The notes below the pieces were generated by a model. That model was not told the DNA's origin. It made no database searches and saw nothing but the letters and a program-made list of their open reading frames with translations. Made by a program: the position numbers and the translations under genes. Shown here piece by piece: positions 14,668 to 23,263 of a stretch of DNA of 48,502 nucleotides. Positions within the stretch are counted from its first letter, which is position 1, and each line of letters starts with the position of its first letter. The DNA comes from Planctomycetaceae bacterium (GTDB lineage: Bacteria > Planctomycetota > Planctomycetia > Pirellulales > UBA1268): NCBI GenBank assembly GCA_947459185.1, contig CANHCU010000013.1, positions 1-48,502 of the forward strand, read 5' to 3'.

Positions 14668-16646
14668 CCCGGCGGCGTGTGCTCCTTGTCGGTTGGGATG
14701 CAGCTGACTGGAACGTCATCCACCCGCTTCTCGACGCGGGAAAGCTGCCGACGCTCGCCCGGCTCGTGGCAGCTGGCGCGATGGGAGATTGCGTGAGTGT
14801 CACGCCGTCAATCGCACCGCTCACATGGACGAGCGTCGCCACCGGCCTGCGGGCCGATCGACACGGCATCCTCTCCGACCGCGAGCCCGACCCGGTCAGC
14901 GGCGACTGGCGACGGACATCCTGCCTTGGCCGTACGGCCAACGCCCTCTGGAATATCGCCACGCAGAGCGGCCTCCGCTCGGTCGTCGTCAACTGGGCCG
15001 CAAGCCACCCCGCCGAGCCGATCGGCGGCGTCTGCGTCGATGAACGGATCACGAGCGTGGCCGCGCCGCTCGGTGTGGAGTGGCCCATGCCCGAAGGCTG
15101 CGTCCATCCGGCCGACCGGGCCGCCAGTCTCGCGGAGTTGCGGCTTCACCCCCGCGAGCTGCCCGCCAGCGAACTCCTCCCGTTCATTCCGGGCATCGCA
15201 GGCATCGACGCCTCAAAGGATCCACGGCCGGGGAACGTGGCCGACGGCCTCGCCGCCACGGTCACAGTCCACGCGATCGCCACGGAGCTGCTCGAACACG
15301 AAGCCTGGGACTTTGCCGCCATCCGCTACCACCTCCTCGAGCCGCTCTCGCAGGTGTTCATGCGGTATCGCGAGCCATTGCTCGACGGCATCCCGGAGCA
15401 GGATGCGGCTGCCTACGGCGGCGTGATCGATGCCGGCTATCGGCTCCTCGATGCCATGCTCGCGAGAGTCATCGAGCTCGCCGGCCCCGACACCACCGTG
15501 ATCCTTGTCTCCGACCACGGCTTTCAATCGGGAGCGGGACGGCCGAAGCCTGGCGCCGTCGGCACGAATCCGCTGACCTGGCACAGGCCACTCGGCATCG
15601 TGGCCATCACAGGCCCTGGCGTCCGCCCCGATCAGCTCATCCACGGCGCGGGGCTCCTCGACATCGCGCCGACCGTGCTCGCGCTGCTCGGCCTGCCGAT
15701 CGGCGGCGACATGCCGGGGCGAATCCTCGCTGAGGCCTTTGTCGAACGACTCAAAGCGGAGCGAATTCCCTCCTGGGAGACGGTGGACGGTGAGTGCGGC
15801 CGGCATTCCCCTGATTCGATCGAGGATCCATGGCAGGCCCGAGACGCAATCCGCCAGCTCGTCGCCCTCGGCTACAGCGAAACGAGCCCGGCCGAGGAGG
15901 CGCAGCTCGCCGCCGCTGCCGCCAGTCAGGACCTGCACCGCGCCTTCGCCCACTTCGAGGCCCGCAATCTCGACGAGGCGATTGCGGCGCTACGGCGCGT
16001 GATCGCCGCCACGCCCGGTAACCTGCAGGCGATTCTGCTGTTGGCGTCGAGCCTGCTTGCCAAGGGGGAATTGCAGGAGTGCCGGACCCTCGCGGAGCAG
16101 GTCGCCTCAGATCCACGGCTCGCTACGTATGCCTCACTCCTTCTCGGCATGCTCGCCACGGGGGAGGGAAACACCGACGAGGCGCTCGCGCAGTTTGCCG
16201 AGGCGGAGAAGCAGGGCGGCACGAGCAGTTATCTCCTTGGCAACGTCGCCTGGGCCCACCTTCTTGCGAAGCGTTTCGACGAGGCCGCGCGACTCTTTCA
16301 GGCAGTCCGCGATCTCGAACCCGATTCCCCCCTCGCGTCGATCGGTCTGGCGGTCGTCCATGCCGAACAGGGAAAACCGGCCGAGTCGGTCGACGAGGCG
16401 CTCAATGCCATCGGCCAACGCTACTTCTGGCCGGAGGCCCATGCCCAGCTTGGAATCGCGCTCGTCCGCCTCGGCCAGATCGAGCGGGCGATCCAGGCGT
16501 TTGAGACGTCGCTCGCCCAGCGGCCCACGGCTCTGGCACATGGATGGCTTGCGATGATTCACGAACGGGTGACCAGCGACACCGCGAAGGCGACGACGCA
16601 TCGGCGGATGGCGCTTGCCATCCGCGGCGGCCTTGGCAGTGAGTGA
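14664..16646 (+). CDS. alkaline-phosphatase-superfamily phosphodiesterase with TPR domain
   Basis: A 660-residue protein. The first 365 or so residues belong to the type I phosphodiesterase/nucleotide pyrophosphatase group: metal ligand Asp12 in LLVGWDAADW, probable nucleophile Thr54 in IAPLTWTSVATGLRADRHG, and the metal-binding Asp284-His285 in VSDHGFQ, followed by LDIAPTVLALLGLP. From about residue 410 it continues as tetratricopeptide repeats (for example EARNLDEAIAALRRVI and YLLGNVAWAHLLAKRFDEAA), a protein-binding solenoid. There is no signal peptide, so it is probably cytoplasmic. A GTG start overlapping the upstream stop (GTGA) was chosen because the frame further upstream is antisense-like. 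The substrate is unknown. Confidence 0.85.
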   Translation: MTRRRVLLVGWDAADWNVIHPLLDAGKLPTLARLVAAGAMGDCVSVTPSIAPLTWTSVATGLRADRHGILSDREPDPVSGDWRRTSCLGRTANALWNIATQSGLRSVVVNWAASHPAEPIGGVCVDERITSVAAPLGVEWPMPEGCVHPADRAASLAELRLHPRELPASELLPFIPGIAGIDASKDPRPGNVADGLAATVTVHAIATELLEHEAWDFAAIRYHLLEPLSQVFMRYREPLLDGIPEQDAAAYGGVIDAGYRLLDAMLARVIELAGPDTTVILVSDHGFQSGAGRPKPGAVGTNPLTWHRPLGIVAITGPGVRPDQLIHGAGLLDIAPTVLALLGLPIGGDMPGRILAEAFVERLKAERIPSWETVDGECGRHSPDSIEDPWQARDAIRQLVALGYSETSPAEEAQLAAAAASQDLHRAFAHFEARNLDEAIAALRRVIAATPGNLQAILLLASSLLAKGELQECRTLAEQVASDPRLATYASLLLGMLATGEGNTDEALAQFAEAEKQGGTSSYLLGNVAWAHLLAKRFDEAARLFQAVRDLEPDSPLASIGLAVVHAEQGKPAESVDEALNAIGQRYFWPEAHAQLGIALVRLGQIERAIQAFETSLAQRPTALAHGWLAMIHERVTSDTAKATTHRRMALAIRGGLGSE

Positions 16647-17593
16647 TTCCTGAGACAACGCCCCCCATGACAGCAGAGCCACCAACTTCACAGTCCTCCA
16701 TGCCGGCGATCCGCATCGTCGCTGCGGAGGGGATCGACCGGCGTGCCTGCCGGATGCTTTTGCCCGACAAGCCCGGCGTGGTCGGCTGGTCGCAACTGCT
16801 CGTCGCCAAAGACGCGGCGACCGGTGCGATTCTCGGTGCCGCAAAGGGTATGCCAGTGCGGATGGAGTCGAGCCAGTTTCAACTCCGCATCGCCGTCCAT
16901 GTGCCAAAACCGTTTCGGCGTCGCGGCGTGGCCACGGCGCTCATCGACCACCTCGCGGGCCATGCCCGGGAGCAGGGTTTTCAGTCGCTGGCAGTGCTGC
17001 TCGAGCCGGAGGATCGCGACGCCGCGTTGCCCTTTCTCAGTGCCCGTGGGTTTCAAACAGTCGACCGGATGACGACGTTCGAAGCCCGCGTCGAGCGGAT
17101 GGCGGCGTGGCTCTTCGAACGGCGGCGCTGGCTGATCGACCGCGGAGAGATACCAGCCACGGCACGCATCGTGCCACTGTCCGAAGCCCCGATCGACGCA
17201 GTCGCCGAACTCCACGCCCGCAGCATCGGCGGCGTCGCGCCGCGCATCGCGGCATCCCTCACAGAGCTGGCCCGTAGCTCCGACGGCCGCGACACGGTGG
17301 TGCTTTTGATCGACGGCGTCGTCGGTGGGTATCACCACTGCGATTCCAAGGGGGATCTCTCCATGACGCATGCCCTCGCCGTCACCGAGGATCTGCGTGG
17401 CGGCGGGGCCGGCTCTGGCTGGGCTGGGCTCTTGCTCCTGGCCGATCGGGTCGAGGAAGGCATAAGAAGGGGCGTCGTCCGCTCGCGGTTCAGCTGCCTC
17501 TCGACGGTTCGCCCCACGCTGCGGCTCGCGAACATTTTCGAAGCCGACATCGTCAGCATCGGCGAGTACCTCTGCCGCGATCTCGTCCGGTGA
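16643..17593 (+). CDS. GNAT acetyltransferase, probably two tandem domains
   Basis: A 316-residue protein. The first half has a clear GNAT core: RIAVHVPKPFRRRGVATALI, with the acetyl-CoA loop RRRGVA, then LLEPEDRDAALPFLSARGF, the usual end of the fold. The second half (from about residue 180, ARIVPLSEAPIDAVAELHAR) reads like a second, weaker GNAT domain with ALAVTEDLRGGGAGSGWAGL in the loop position. GNAT enzymes acetylate amines or protein N-termini; the substrate is unknown. The GTG overlapping the upstream stop is used; an ATG at 16667 is equally possible. It is third in the coupled run 13882-17593. Confidence 0.75.
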   Translation: MIPETTPPMTAEPPTSQSSMPAIRIVAAEGIDRRACRMLLPDKPGVVGWSQLLVAKDAATGAILGAAKGMPVRMESSQFQLRIAVHVPKPFRRRGVATALIDHLAGHAREQGFQSLAVLLEPEDRDAALPFLSARGFQTVDRMTTFEARVERMAAWLFERRRWLIDRGEIPATARIVPLSEAPIDAVAELHARSIGGVAPRIAASLTELARSSDGRDTVVLLIDGVVGGYHHCDSKGDLSMTHALAVTEDLRGGGAGSGWAGLLLLADRVEEGIRRGVVRSRFSCLSTVRPTLRLANIFEADIVSIGEYLCRDLVR

Positions 17594-17601
17594 GAAAAAG
17601 A

Positions 17602-17627
17602 GAAAAAGGTGCCAGCCAACCTTTTTC
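17602..17627 (+). terminator. hairpin with T-run after the GNAT gene
   Basis: GAAAAAGGT pairs with ACCTTTTTC around the loop GCCAGCCA, nine bases after the stop at 17593. The stem ends in five T residues, as in an intrinsic terminator. Because it is symmetrical it could also be a repeat element of the GTGCCAG type found between planctomycete genes. Confidence 0.55.
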
Positions 17628-17766
17628 CCGGCGAGTGCTCGACGACCGGCTGACGAGGCATATGGGTGCTGCCAGGATCAGCGCAGGAACGTCGTCACTT
17701 TCCCGGTATACCTATGGACATGGTTGGGCAGGGCGTTTCCGGTCCGCCCCCGCGAGAGGTTCCAAC

Positions 17767-18354
17767 GTGGCAGTCGAGCTTCAACCCTTTTCCTGGCAGA
17801 GGATGATCGAAGCCGTGCAAGCCGTTCGTGACCGGGCGCTGCGGGCGACCGCGGCCCTTGAAAAAGCTGGGATCCCATACGCCGTGGCCGGCGGCAACGC
17901 CGTCGCCGCGTCGGTGGCCCGAGTCGATCGAGCCGCGGTCCGCAACACGCAGGATGTCAACATCCTCGTCCGCCGCAGCGATCTGCCGGCCGTGCAGACG
18001 GCGCTCGAGGCCGTTGGATTCGTGCGGGCGAGCGTGATGGGCTCGGAATGCTTTATCGACGGCCCTCAGGGGAGCCCGCGCGACGCCATCTATCTTCTCT
18101 TTGCCAATGAAAAGGTCCGGGAGTCGTATCCGCTCCCCACGGCCGACGTCACCGAGCGGGTGGCGGCGGATGACTACTCGATCGTGTCGCTCGAGGCGTT
18201 GGTGCGGATGAAGCTCAACTCAAACCGCCGCAAAGACCAGCTTCACCTCCTCGACATGCTTTCGCTGGGCCTGATCGACGCCTCCTGGCTGCCGCGGCTC
18301 ATTCCAGAGCATGCCGCGAGGCTTCAGCAACTCATCGACGATCCCGAAGGTTAA
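17767..18354 (+). CDS. nucleotidyltransferase-like protein with altered catalytic pair
   Basis: A 195-residue protein. AGIPYAVAGGNAVAASVAR (about residues 34-52) and RNTQDVNILV (60-69) give the GG...DxD pattern of the MNT/AbiEii nucleotidyltransferase fold, but the second acidic position is Asn65 instead of Asp, so catalysis may be lost. The C-terminal half has SLEALVRMKLNSNRRKDQLHL, the usual domain end in this family (substrate or partner handling). A GTG start at 17767 is preceded by GAGAGG at a good distance; the open frame upstream includes the terminator hairpin and is not coding. No HEPN partner is adjacent. Either a pseudoenzyme or a divergent member. Confidence 0.65.
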   Translation: MAVELQPFSWQRMIEAVQAVRDRALRATAALEKAGIPYAVAGGNAVAASVARVDRAAVRNTQDVNILVRRSDLPAVQTALEAVGFVRASVMGSECFIDGPQGSPRDAIYLLFANEKVRESYPLPTADVTERVAADDYSIVSLEALVRMKLNSNRRKDQLHLLDMLSLGLIDASWLPRLIPEHAARLQQLIDDPEG

Positions 18355-18441
18355 CTAGCCAGAAAGCCATAAAAGGGGACGCAGCTCTTTTAGCTTCCAT
18401 GGCGGCGGGCTTCGATCACACTGGCCGCCGCCGCTGCAGCG

Positions 18442-18915
18442 TCACCGCGTTGATGCGGTTGCGCTGGTGGAGAGGTCAAAGTTGCACTCTGTGTTGCGGC
18501 CCTCGACGGGGCTCATGAGCAACTCCGACCGGCTCCGCTCGCTATAGCGGCCTGGGATGGACTCCTCCAAGATCGGCTCTCCGTTTCGGGAGTCGCCCTT
18601 CGGCTTGAAGAGGCTGATCGTCACCGCCATTTTGGTCGGATCGATCGTGGCGGCGTATCGCCCCTCCTTGTCGGTGAAGGCGTGCGAAGTACGGCCGTCG
18701 CCGGCCACCGGATAAAACATCATCGCCGCCGCGACGAGCGGCTCACCATCGATCGTAACCCTGCCGCTGACCGTCGTAGCCGCTGGCCGACAACCACAAA
18801 GCATCGCAAGCGAAACGAAGAACGCCATTCTCGCGGCGATTGCCGAACGAAAAGCCCGGTCGTGGCCTCCATGGTTCGCCCGCAGCCCGTGATGACGCAC
18901 AGCGATCTCAGTCAA
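18442..18915 (-). CDS. small lipoprotein with carboxypeptidase-regulatory-like fold
   Basis: A 157-residue protein with a lipobox-like site (AFFVSLAMLCGC, acylated Cys42) after a long basic leader. It is followed by TVSGRVTIDGEPLVAAAMMFYPV, the opening of the beta-sandwich domain common in planctomycete lipoproteins that sit beside DUF1559 genes. HAFTDKEGRYAATI fits its second half. The start used overlaps the DUF1559 stop by eight bases; an ATG at 18828 would leave a very short signal. It is probably anchored in the envelope and co-transcribed with the DUF1559 gene. Confidence 0.75.
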   Translation of the reverse strand: MTEIAVRHHGLRANHGGHDRAFRSAIAARMAFFVSLAMLCGCRPAATTVSGRVTIDGEPLVAAAMMFYPVAGDGRTSHAFTDKEGRYAATIDPTKMAVTISLFKPKGDSRNGEPILEESIPGRYSERSRSELLMSPVEGRNTECNFDLSTSATASTR

Positions 18916-19945
18916 GTTGCACCGGTCTGCCGGAGTTCATGGTCGAGGCCTCCTGCCAGATGGACAAGCCGATCGAGTTGTCGATAAACCGCACCGAGCC
19001 GTCGCACAGCGACACGAATACGCCGCCCGAATGGGTGCTCCGTGCGGCGTGCGGCGTGTTCAAGCTTCCCGAGGCGTTCTGGCAGGGCAGGTTCACCGGG
19101 TCGTAGTCGGCACGGCATCCTTGGCCATAGGTCGTGTCAATACCCGAGTTTGGCGTCGCGAACGTCGAAAAAGCGACGTGGCTCACGCCGCTCCATGGAA
19201 ACCCACGAGTATCAGCATCGGCATGCGCTGACGTAGTCGTACCGGTGGAATTGGCAGGCAACACTCCTTGATCGACGGGAAAACCGCGAGCCTCCGCCAT
19301 GAGCAGCGTCTTCGATGAGCCATCGGTGATCTTGGAAAGACTGGTACAGAACGGAACAAAATTCGATAGCACGGTGCCGCCCTGAAACCCAAAGGGCGCG
19401 ACGGGAGAGCTCTGGAGCCACCCGGATGTTCCTCCATTGACCATGTAGTTCATCCGGGCGCCGCAATTTCCTGAATTGGTGCCCAGGCTCGAGCCGCGTA
19501 CGCATAAAAACGCGTTCGGCCTGTCGCTCGGGCAATAGTAGATCGAGGAGCGTCTCTCGCGGATCGTATTATTCCGCATGCCGTTGATCGGAGTCGCGCC
19601 GGTATCGTTGGAGCCCCTCGTAAAATTCCAGTTCGTATAGAGTTCACTCAATTCGACATACGGCCACAGAGAAACAACCCACGGCCGAGTGGCAGTCCCC
19701 GTGCTCGTGGTGGTTTCCGTTCCGGCGGTCGTTTCACGATTGGCGATGTAGGGAAAAGCCCGTTTCGCGTCGTGATGGTTTTGCATGCCCGTTGCCAGCT
19801 GCTTGAGATTATTCATGCAGCTGCCGCGGCGGGCACTTTCCCGGGCCTGTTGCACCGCGGGAAGGAGGAGACCGACGAGCACGCCGATGATCGCTATCAC
19901 GACCAAAAGCTCGACGAGTGTGAAACCTTTTTCCGCCCGCATCAT
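18908..19945 (-). CDS. DUF1559 pilin-like exported protein
   Basis: A 345-residue protein. The N-terminus has the type IV pilin/pseudopilin cleavage and methylation motif (GFTLVELLVVIAIIGVLVGL), then LLPAVQQARESARRGSC, diagnostic of DUF1559. The C-terminus has HSGGVFVSLCDGSVRFI, the H-x9-DG motif of the family. Planctomycetes carry many copies; they are presumably processed by prepilin peptidase, role unknown. Of two close ATG codons, 19945 is used because the GGGGGAG sequence is then at a normal distance. The lipoprotein gene follows directly. Confidence 0.9.
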   Translation of the reverse strand: MMRAEKGFTLVELLVVIAIIGVLVGLLLPAVQQARESARRGSCMNNLKQLATGMQNHHDAKRAFPYIANRETTAGTETTTSTGTATRPWVVSLWPYVELSELYTNWNFTRGSNDTGATPINGMRNNTIRERRSSIYYCPSDRPNAFLCVRGSSLGTNSGNCGARMNYMVNGGTSGWLQSSPVAPFGFQGGTVLSNFVPFCTSLSKITDGSSKTLLMAEARGFPVDQGVLPANSTGTTTSAHADADTRGFPWSGVSHVAFSTFATPNSGIDTTYGQGCRADYDPVNLPCQNASGSLNTPHAARSTHSGGVFVSLCDGSVRFIDNSIGLSIWQEASTMNSGRPVQLD

Positions 19946-20325
19946 TCGCATCTCCCCCCCGCTTTGATTCTAGGCAACGCGACGACACGAAGCCGAGACA
20001 GCCTCCCGCTCCCCCGCGCGGGCAACTCCTCATCACCACCGCAACATCGGCGCAGCCGCTGTCGAACTCCAAAACTTTAAGCAACCGAGCCACGGGCCGC
20101 TATGGCGGCGCAAAAAATGTATTCAGAAACCTTAGCAACAATTGATAGAAAGTGGCGGCTCATCTCACGGGCGGTCGATTGCTAAGGATTGCGGGGCTTT
20201 TCTGTGCAGTGACGAGCACGCTCTGACTGCGCTGGCGTTATAGTGAGGACATGGGTCCGCGTTTGCCGTCCGACTCGCCAGCGATGCTCTGCGGCACTTC
20301 CCCTTCGTGATGCGGCAGGTGTGTG
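19946..20325. other. divergent intergenic region
   Basis: No gene is supported in these 380 bases between the DUF1559 gene and the ECF sigma gene. It is AT-richer in the middle (around 20108-20155), and contains the dyad at 20130-20187 and a TATAGT at 20239-20244 without a matching -35 at the usual distance. Promoters for both neighbours must lie here. Confidence 0.6.
20130..20187. promoter_or_regulatory. inverted repeat CCTTAGCAA / TTGCTAAGG
   Basis: CCTTAGCAA (20130-20138) and its exact reverse complement (20179-20187) are 40 bases apart, upstream of the ECF sigma/anti-sigma operon and of the divergent DUF1559 gene. The arrangement suits two operator half-sites or a looped regulator, which is inference. 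Confidence 0.4.
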
Positions 20326-20883
20326 ATGGACGAGCACCGAATGACTCCTGCCCGGCACCGCGAATTTGTCCAGCAGTTGTTTTTAGACCGCATCCCAGAG
20401 ATCCGTCGTTTCGCCGGGGCCACTTTGCCTGATCTCTCCCTCGTGGACGAGGTGGTTCAGGAGACGTTCAGGGCGATCACGGCCGACGCTGTTTTCTACG
20501 ACCCCACGCAGAGCTTTACGGCTTGGCTTCATCCCCACGTGCGCCGCACGGTCATCGAGGTGGGACGGAGGCTGGAGGCCGGGAGCCAGCCTTTTTCCGC
20601 AGAGGTTCTCGACAGCCTCACCGCGAGTCAGCCCGAGAGAGCCGCACCCGCGACACTGCGACGGTTCATGAAGGAGTGCGTCGAGGAACTCGCTCCGCAG
20701 GCTCGCAAGATCATCGACCTGCGATATCGCAAGGCGCTCAAGCCCCGCGAGGTTGCCAAGCTCATTGGCTGGACCAAGGCCAGCGTTCACGTGACCCTGA
20801 GCCGCTCGCGGGCGGCGCTTCGCAAATGCCTCGACAGCAAGCTGGCGGTAGCCGATGGCGACGTGTGGAGGAAAGCAACGTGA
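20326..20883 (+). CDS. ECF-family sigma factor (Rhodopirellula/Verrucomicrobium type)
   Basis: A 185-residue sigma factor. Region 2 includes LSLVDEVVQETFRAI. Region 4 (about residues 125-170) begins LAPQARKIIDLRYRKALKPREVAKLIGW, and its recognition helix ends in SVHVTLSRSRAALRKCL. The short form without a region 3 insert matches the sigma subgroup abundant in Rhodopirellula and Verrucomicrobia. The ATG at 20326 follows GGCAGG; 20341 is an alternative. The stop overlaps the anti-sigma start by four bases (GTGA), so the two are made together, and it probably controls its own operon. Confidence 0.85.
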   Translation: MDEHRMTPARHREFVQQLFLDRIPEIRRFAGATLPDLSLVDEVVQETFRAITADAVFYDPTQSFTAWLHPHVRRTVIEVGRRLEAGSQPFSAEVLDSLTASQPERAAPATLRRFMKECVEELAPQARKIIDLRYRKALKPREVAKLIGWTKASVHVTLSRSRAALRKCLDSKLAVADGDVWRKAT

Positions 20884-21896
20884 ACGACATACGGATCAAT
20901 GAACTGATCGACGCCTTCTTCAACTGCGATCTCGAAGGTGACGACCGTCTCGCGCTCGAGCGACTTCTGCTTCAGTCGCCGCAGGCCCGCGCCATTTTTT
21001 GGCGGAAGGCCGAGATTCACGAAGAGTTGCGCGACTGGGGGCTGGAACAATGGGACCGGATCGGTAGCCCACAACTGCCGGGACCGAGGCGGATGCCGTT
21101 GGCCCGGCTCCTCTTCGGGGCTGGCCGCGCGGCGAGGGCGGCGGCCTATCCGCTCACACTGCTCGTCGGCTGGCTCGTTGGCATGAGCGTCGCCTGGGCG
21201 ATGCTGCCGCAGTCGCGGCCTGCCGTGAGCATTCCCCTCGAGCTTGCCAACGGCGGCTTCGAGGATGCTTCAGCCACTGCGATCTCGCCGGCCAAGGGCG
21301 TCGACCGGCTGGAACACCTCCAGACCGCGTATGGCGTGTGGACTGGGGATCGCGTGAGGGTGTGCGAGGCCGAGCAGGGCGTCACGCCCGCGGAAGGCAG
21401 TCACATGCTCGCATTGGAAAGAGCACTTCCTGGGCCGGGCGATCCGGCCGACACGCGGGCCGACTCATGTGACCTGTTTCAAGTCGTCGACCTGGCTGCG
21501 CATCGCGACCAGATCGCAAAGGGAGGCTGCACGCTCACGGCGTCTGCGCAGTTGATCGACGCGGGTCCACAGCGACCGGTGGCCACCGACTTCGTCGTGC
21601 GGGTTTATGTGTTTAGCGGTGTGCCGGAGACCCCGCTGGCCGGCTGGCCTCAGACGCGGCTCGACGCCTTGGCCACCGGCACGGAGCGGGTGACGTCGTT
21701 CGGCGGGCAGAAGGCGTGGCGCGAGATCGCGACACAGTCCGGCCTACCGAAAGACGCATCGTTTCTGATCCTCCAGATCGACGCCACGAACATGGACCGA
21801 ACCCCCGGCCGGCCGGCAGCGGTGTTCGAACAGCACTATTGCGACAATGTTCGCGTCACGCTCCATGTGCCGCCCGACCAGATGAGCGGCAACTGA
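20880..21896 (+). CDS. membrane anti-sigma factor
   Basis: A 338-residue protein. The N-terminal part (INELIDAFFNCDLEGDDRLA, with LLLQSPQARAIFWRKAEIHEE after it) is the cytoplasmic domain seen in planctomycete FecR-like anti-sigma proteins. One membrane segment follows at about residues 85-110 (YPLTLLVGWLVGMSVAWAML). The outside part (from NGGFEDASA) has a jelly-roll look with a cluster of Cys residues. Such proteins bind the sigma factor and release it on an external signal. A GTG start overlapping the sigma stop was chosen. The gene for the DUF1552 protein begins 34 bases after its stop. Confidence 0.75.
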   Translation: MNDIRINELIDAFFNCDLEGDDRLALERLLLQSPQARAIFWRKAEIHEELRDWGLEQWDRIGSPQLPGPRRMPLARLLFGAGRAARAAAYPLTLLVGWLVGMSVAWAMLPQSRPAVSIPLELANGGFEDASATAISPAKGVDRLEHLQTAYGVWTGDRVRVCEAEQGVTPAEGSHMLALERALPGPGDPADTRADSCDLFQVVDLAAHRDQIAKGGCTLTASAQLIDAGPQRPVATDFVVRVYVFSGVPETPLAGWPQTRLDALATGTERVTSFGGQKAWREIATQSGLPKDASFLILQIDATNMDRTPGRPAAVFEQHYCDNVRVTLHVPPDQMSGN

Positions 21897-21930
21897 CGTC
21901 TCTCCTCCAGCAGCCCCCCGGAGCCGCATC

Positions 21931-23223
21931 GTGACCATCCACCACAATCTCAACCGTCGCACTGTGCTGAAAGCTGCGGGCACATCGCTGGCCCTGCCGT
22001 TCCTGCCGTCGCTCTCGCGGCGGGCCTTCGCCGCGGAGGCAGCGCCAGTCGTGCCAAAGCGGATGATCGCGATCTCCTTCGGCTACGGAATTACCAAAGA
22101 AACCTGGTTTCCAGACCCTGCGAAGACGGGCACGGAGTTCACGCTCTCCGAAGGACTCAAGCCGCTCGAGCGGCACAAGTCACTGATCACGATCATCCAG
22201 GGACTCTCCAACAAGTTCTCCAATGAAGGCCACTGGGGCAGCACGTTCTACCTGACGGGCGCCAACCGCTACGCGGTCCCAGGCCTCAACTTCTACAACT
22301 CCGTGTCGGCCGATCAGGTCGTGGCGGAGGAGTATGGCAAGCACACGCGGTTCACATCGCTGCAACTCAACAGCAAGGACAACTACGAAAGCGGCCACGG
22401 ACCGGGCCTCTCCCTGGCTTGGAACCGGCAGGGAAAGCCGATCGCGGGCATCGACACGTCGCTGGCTCTGTTTCACAAGCTCTTCGGCGACGACGAGGCC
22501 TCTCTGGAGGAGCGCCAAAGGGCGCTGACCGAGCAGCGGAGCGTACTCGACGCCGTGCTCGTGGAGGCCAAAGCGATCGACGGGAAGCTGTCGGCCGACG
22601 ACCGCCGCAAACTCGACGAGTATTTCGAGTCGATCCGCGAGATCGAGACGCGGCTCGCAAAGGACGAGGCCTGGATGGCGCGACCGAAGCCCAAGGCCGA
22701 GGTCGCGCAACCGGCCGCGGAGCCGAACGGCATCGAGGAAACGAGGCTGATGCAAAATCTGATGATCGCCGCACTCCGCACCGACTCGACACGGGTGATC
22801 ACCTACCGGCAGCCCCACTGGAACCTGATGAAGGCCCTCGACATCGACTACCACCCGCACGACGTGAGCCACTACTCGCCCGGCAGCCGCATGCAGGCCT
22901 CGCAGAAGCGGGACCTGGAGATGAGCAGGCTCCTCGCGGAATTCATCGACAAGCTGGCGGCGGTGAAAGAGGCCGACGGCTCCACGCTGCTGGACAACGT
23001 GTCACTCTCCTTCGGGAGCAACATCTGCTCCATTCACTCGCTCGACAACTGCCCGACGATCCTGGCGGGCGGAGCCGCGGGCGTGAAGCACGGCCGCCAT
23101 GTCGTGCTCGCGGCCAAGCAGACTCCGCTGTGCAACCTCTGGGTCACGCTCATGCAGGGGCTCGGCATCGAGGTCGATGCCCATGGTGATTCGACCGGCA
23201 CGCTCGGCGAACTGACGGCGTAA
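21931..23223 (+). CDS. DUF1552 Tat-exported protein
   Basis: A 430-residue protein that begins with a twin-arginine leader (NRRTVLKAAGTSLALPFLP), so it is probably exported folded. The body matches DUF1552: PKRMIAISFGYG, the segment LIIIQGL-like (ITIIQGLSNKF), GHWGSTFYLTGA, and the C-terminal SFGSNICSIHSLDNCPTILA and GLGIEVDAHGD. In planctomycetes DUF1552 genes sit next to DUF1592 genes, as here (the next one starts 40 bases on). Reaction unknown; it belongs near the alkaline-phosphatase-like DUF1501 group by shape. The GTG start at 21931 is the first in frame. Confidence 0.9.
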   Translation: MTIHHNLNRRTVLKAAGTSLALPFLPSLSRRAFAAEAAPVVPKRMIAISFGYGITKETWFPDPAKTGTEFTLSEGLKPLERHKSLITIIQGLSNKFSNEGHWGSTFYLTGANRYAVPGLNFYNSVSADQVVAEEYGKHTRFTSLQLNSKDNYESGHGPGLSLAWNRQGKPIAGIDTSLALFHKLFGDDEASLEERQRALTEQRSVLDAVLVEAKAIDGKLSADDRRKLDEYFESIREIETRLAKDEAWMARPKPKAEVAQPAAEPNGIEETRLMQNLMIAALRTDSTRVITYRQPHWNLMKALDIDYHPHDVSHYSPGSRMQASQKRDLEMSRLLAEFIDKLAAVKEADGSTLLDNVSLSFGSNICSIHSLDNCPTILAGGAAGVKHGRHVVLAAKQTPLCNLWVTLMQGLGIEVDAHGDSTGTLGELTA

Positions 23224-23263
23224 CTGGCTCGGGCGACGTTCCTCCCACCTGGATGCACTACCG

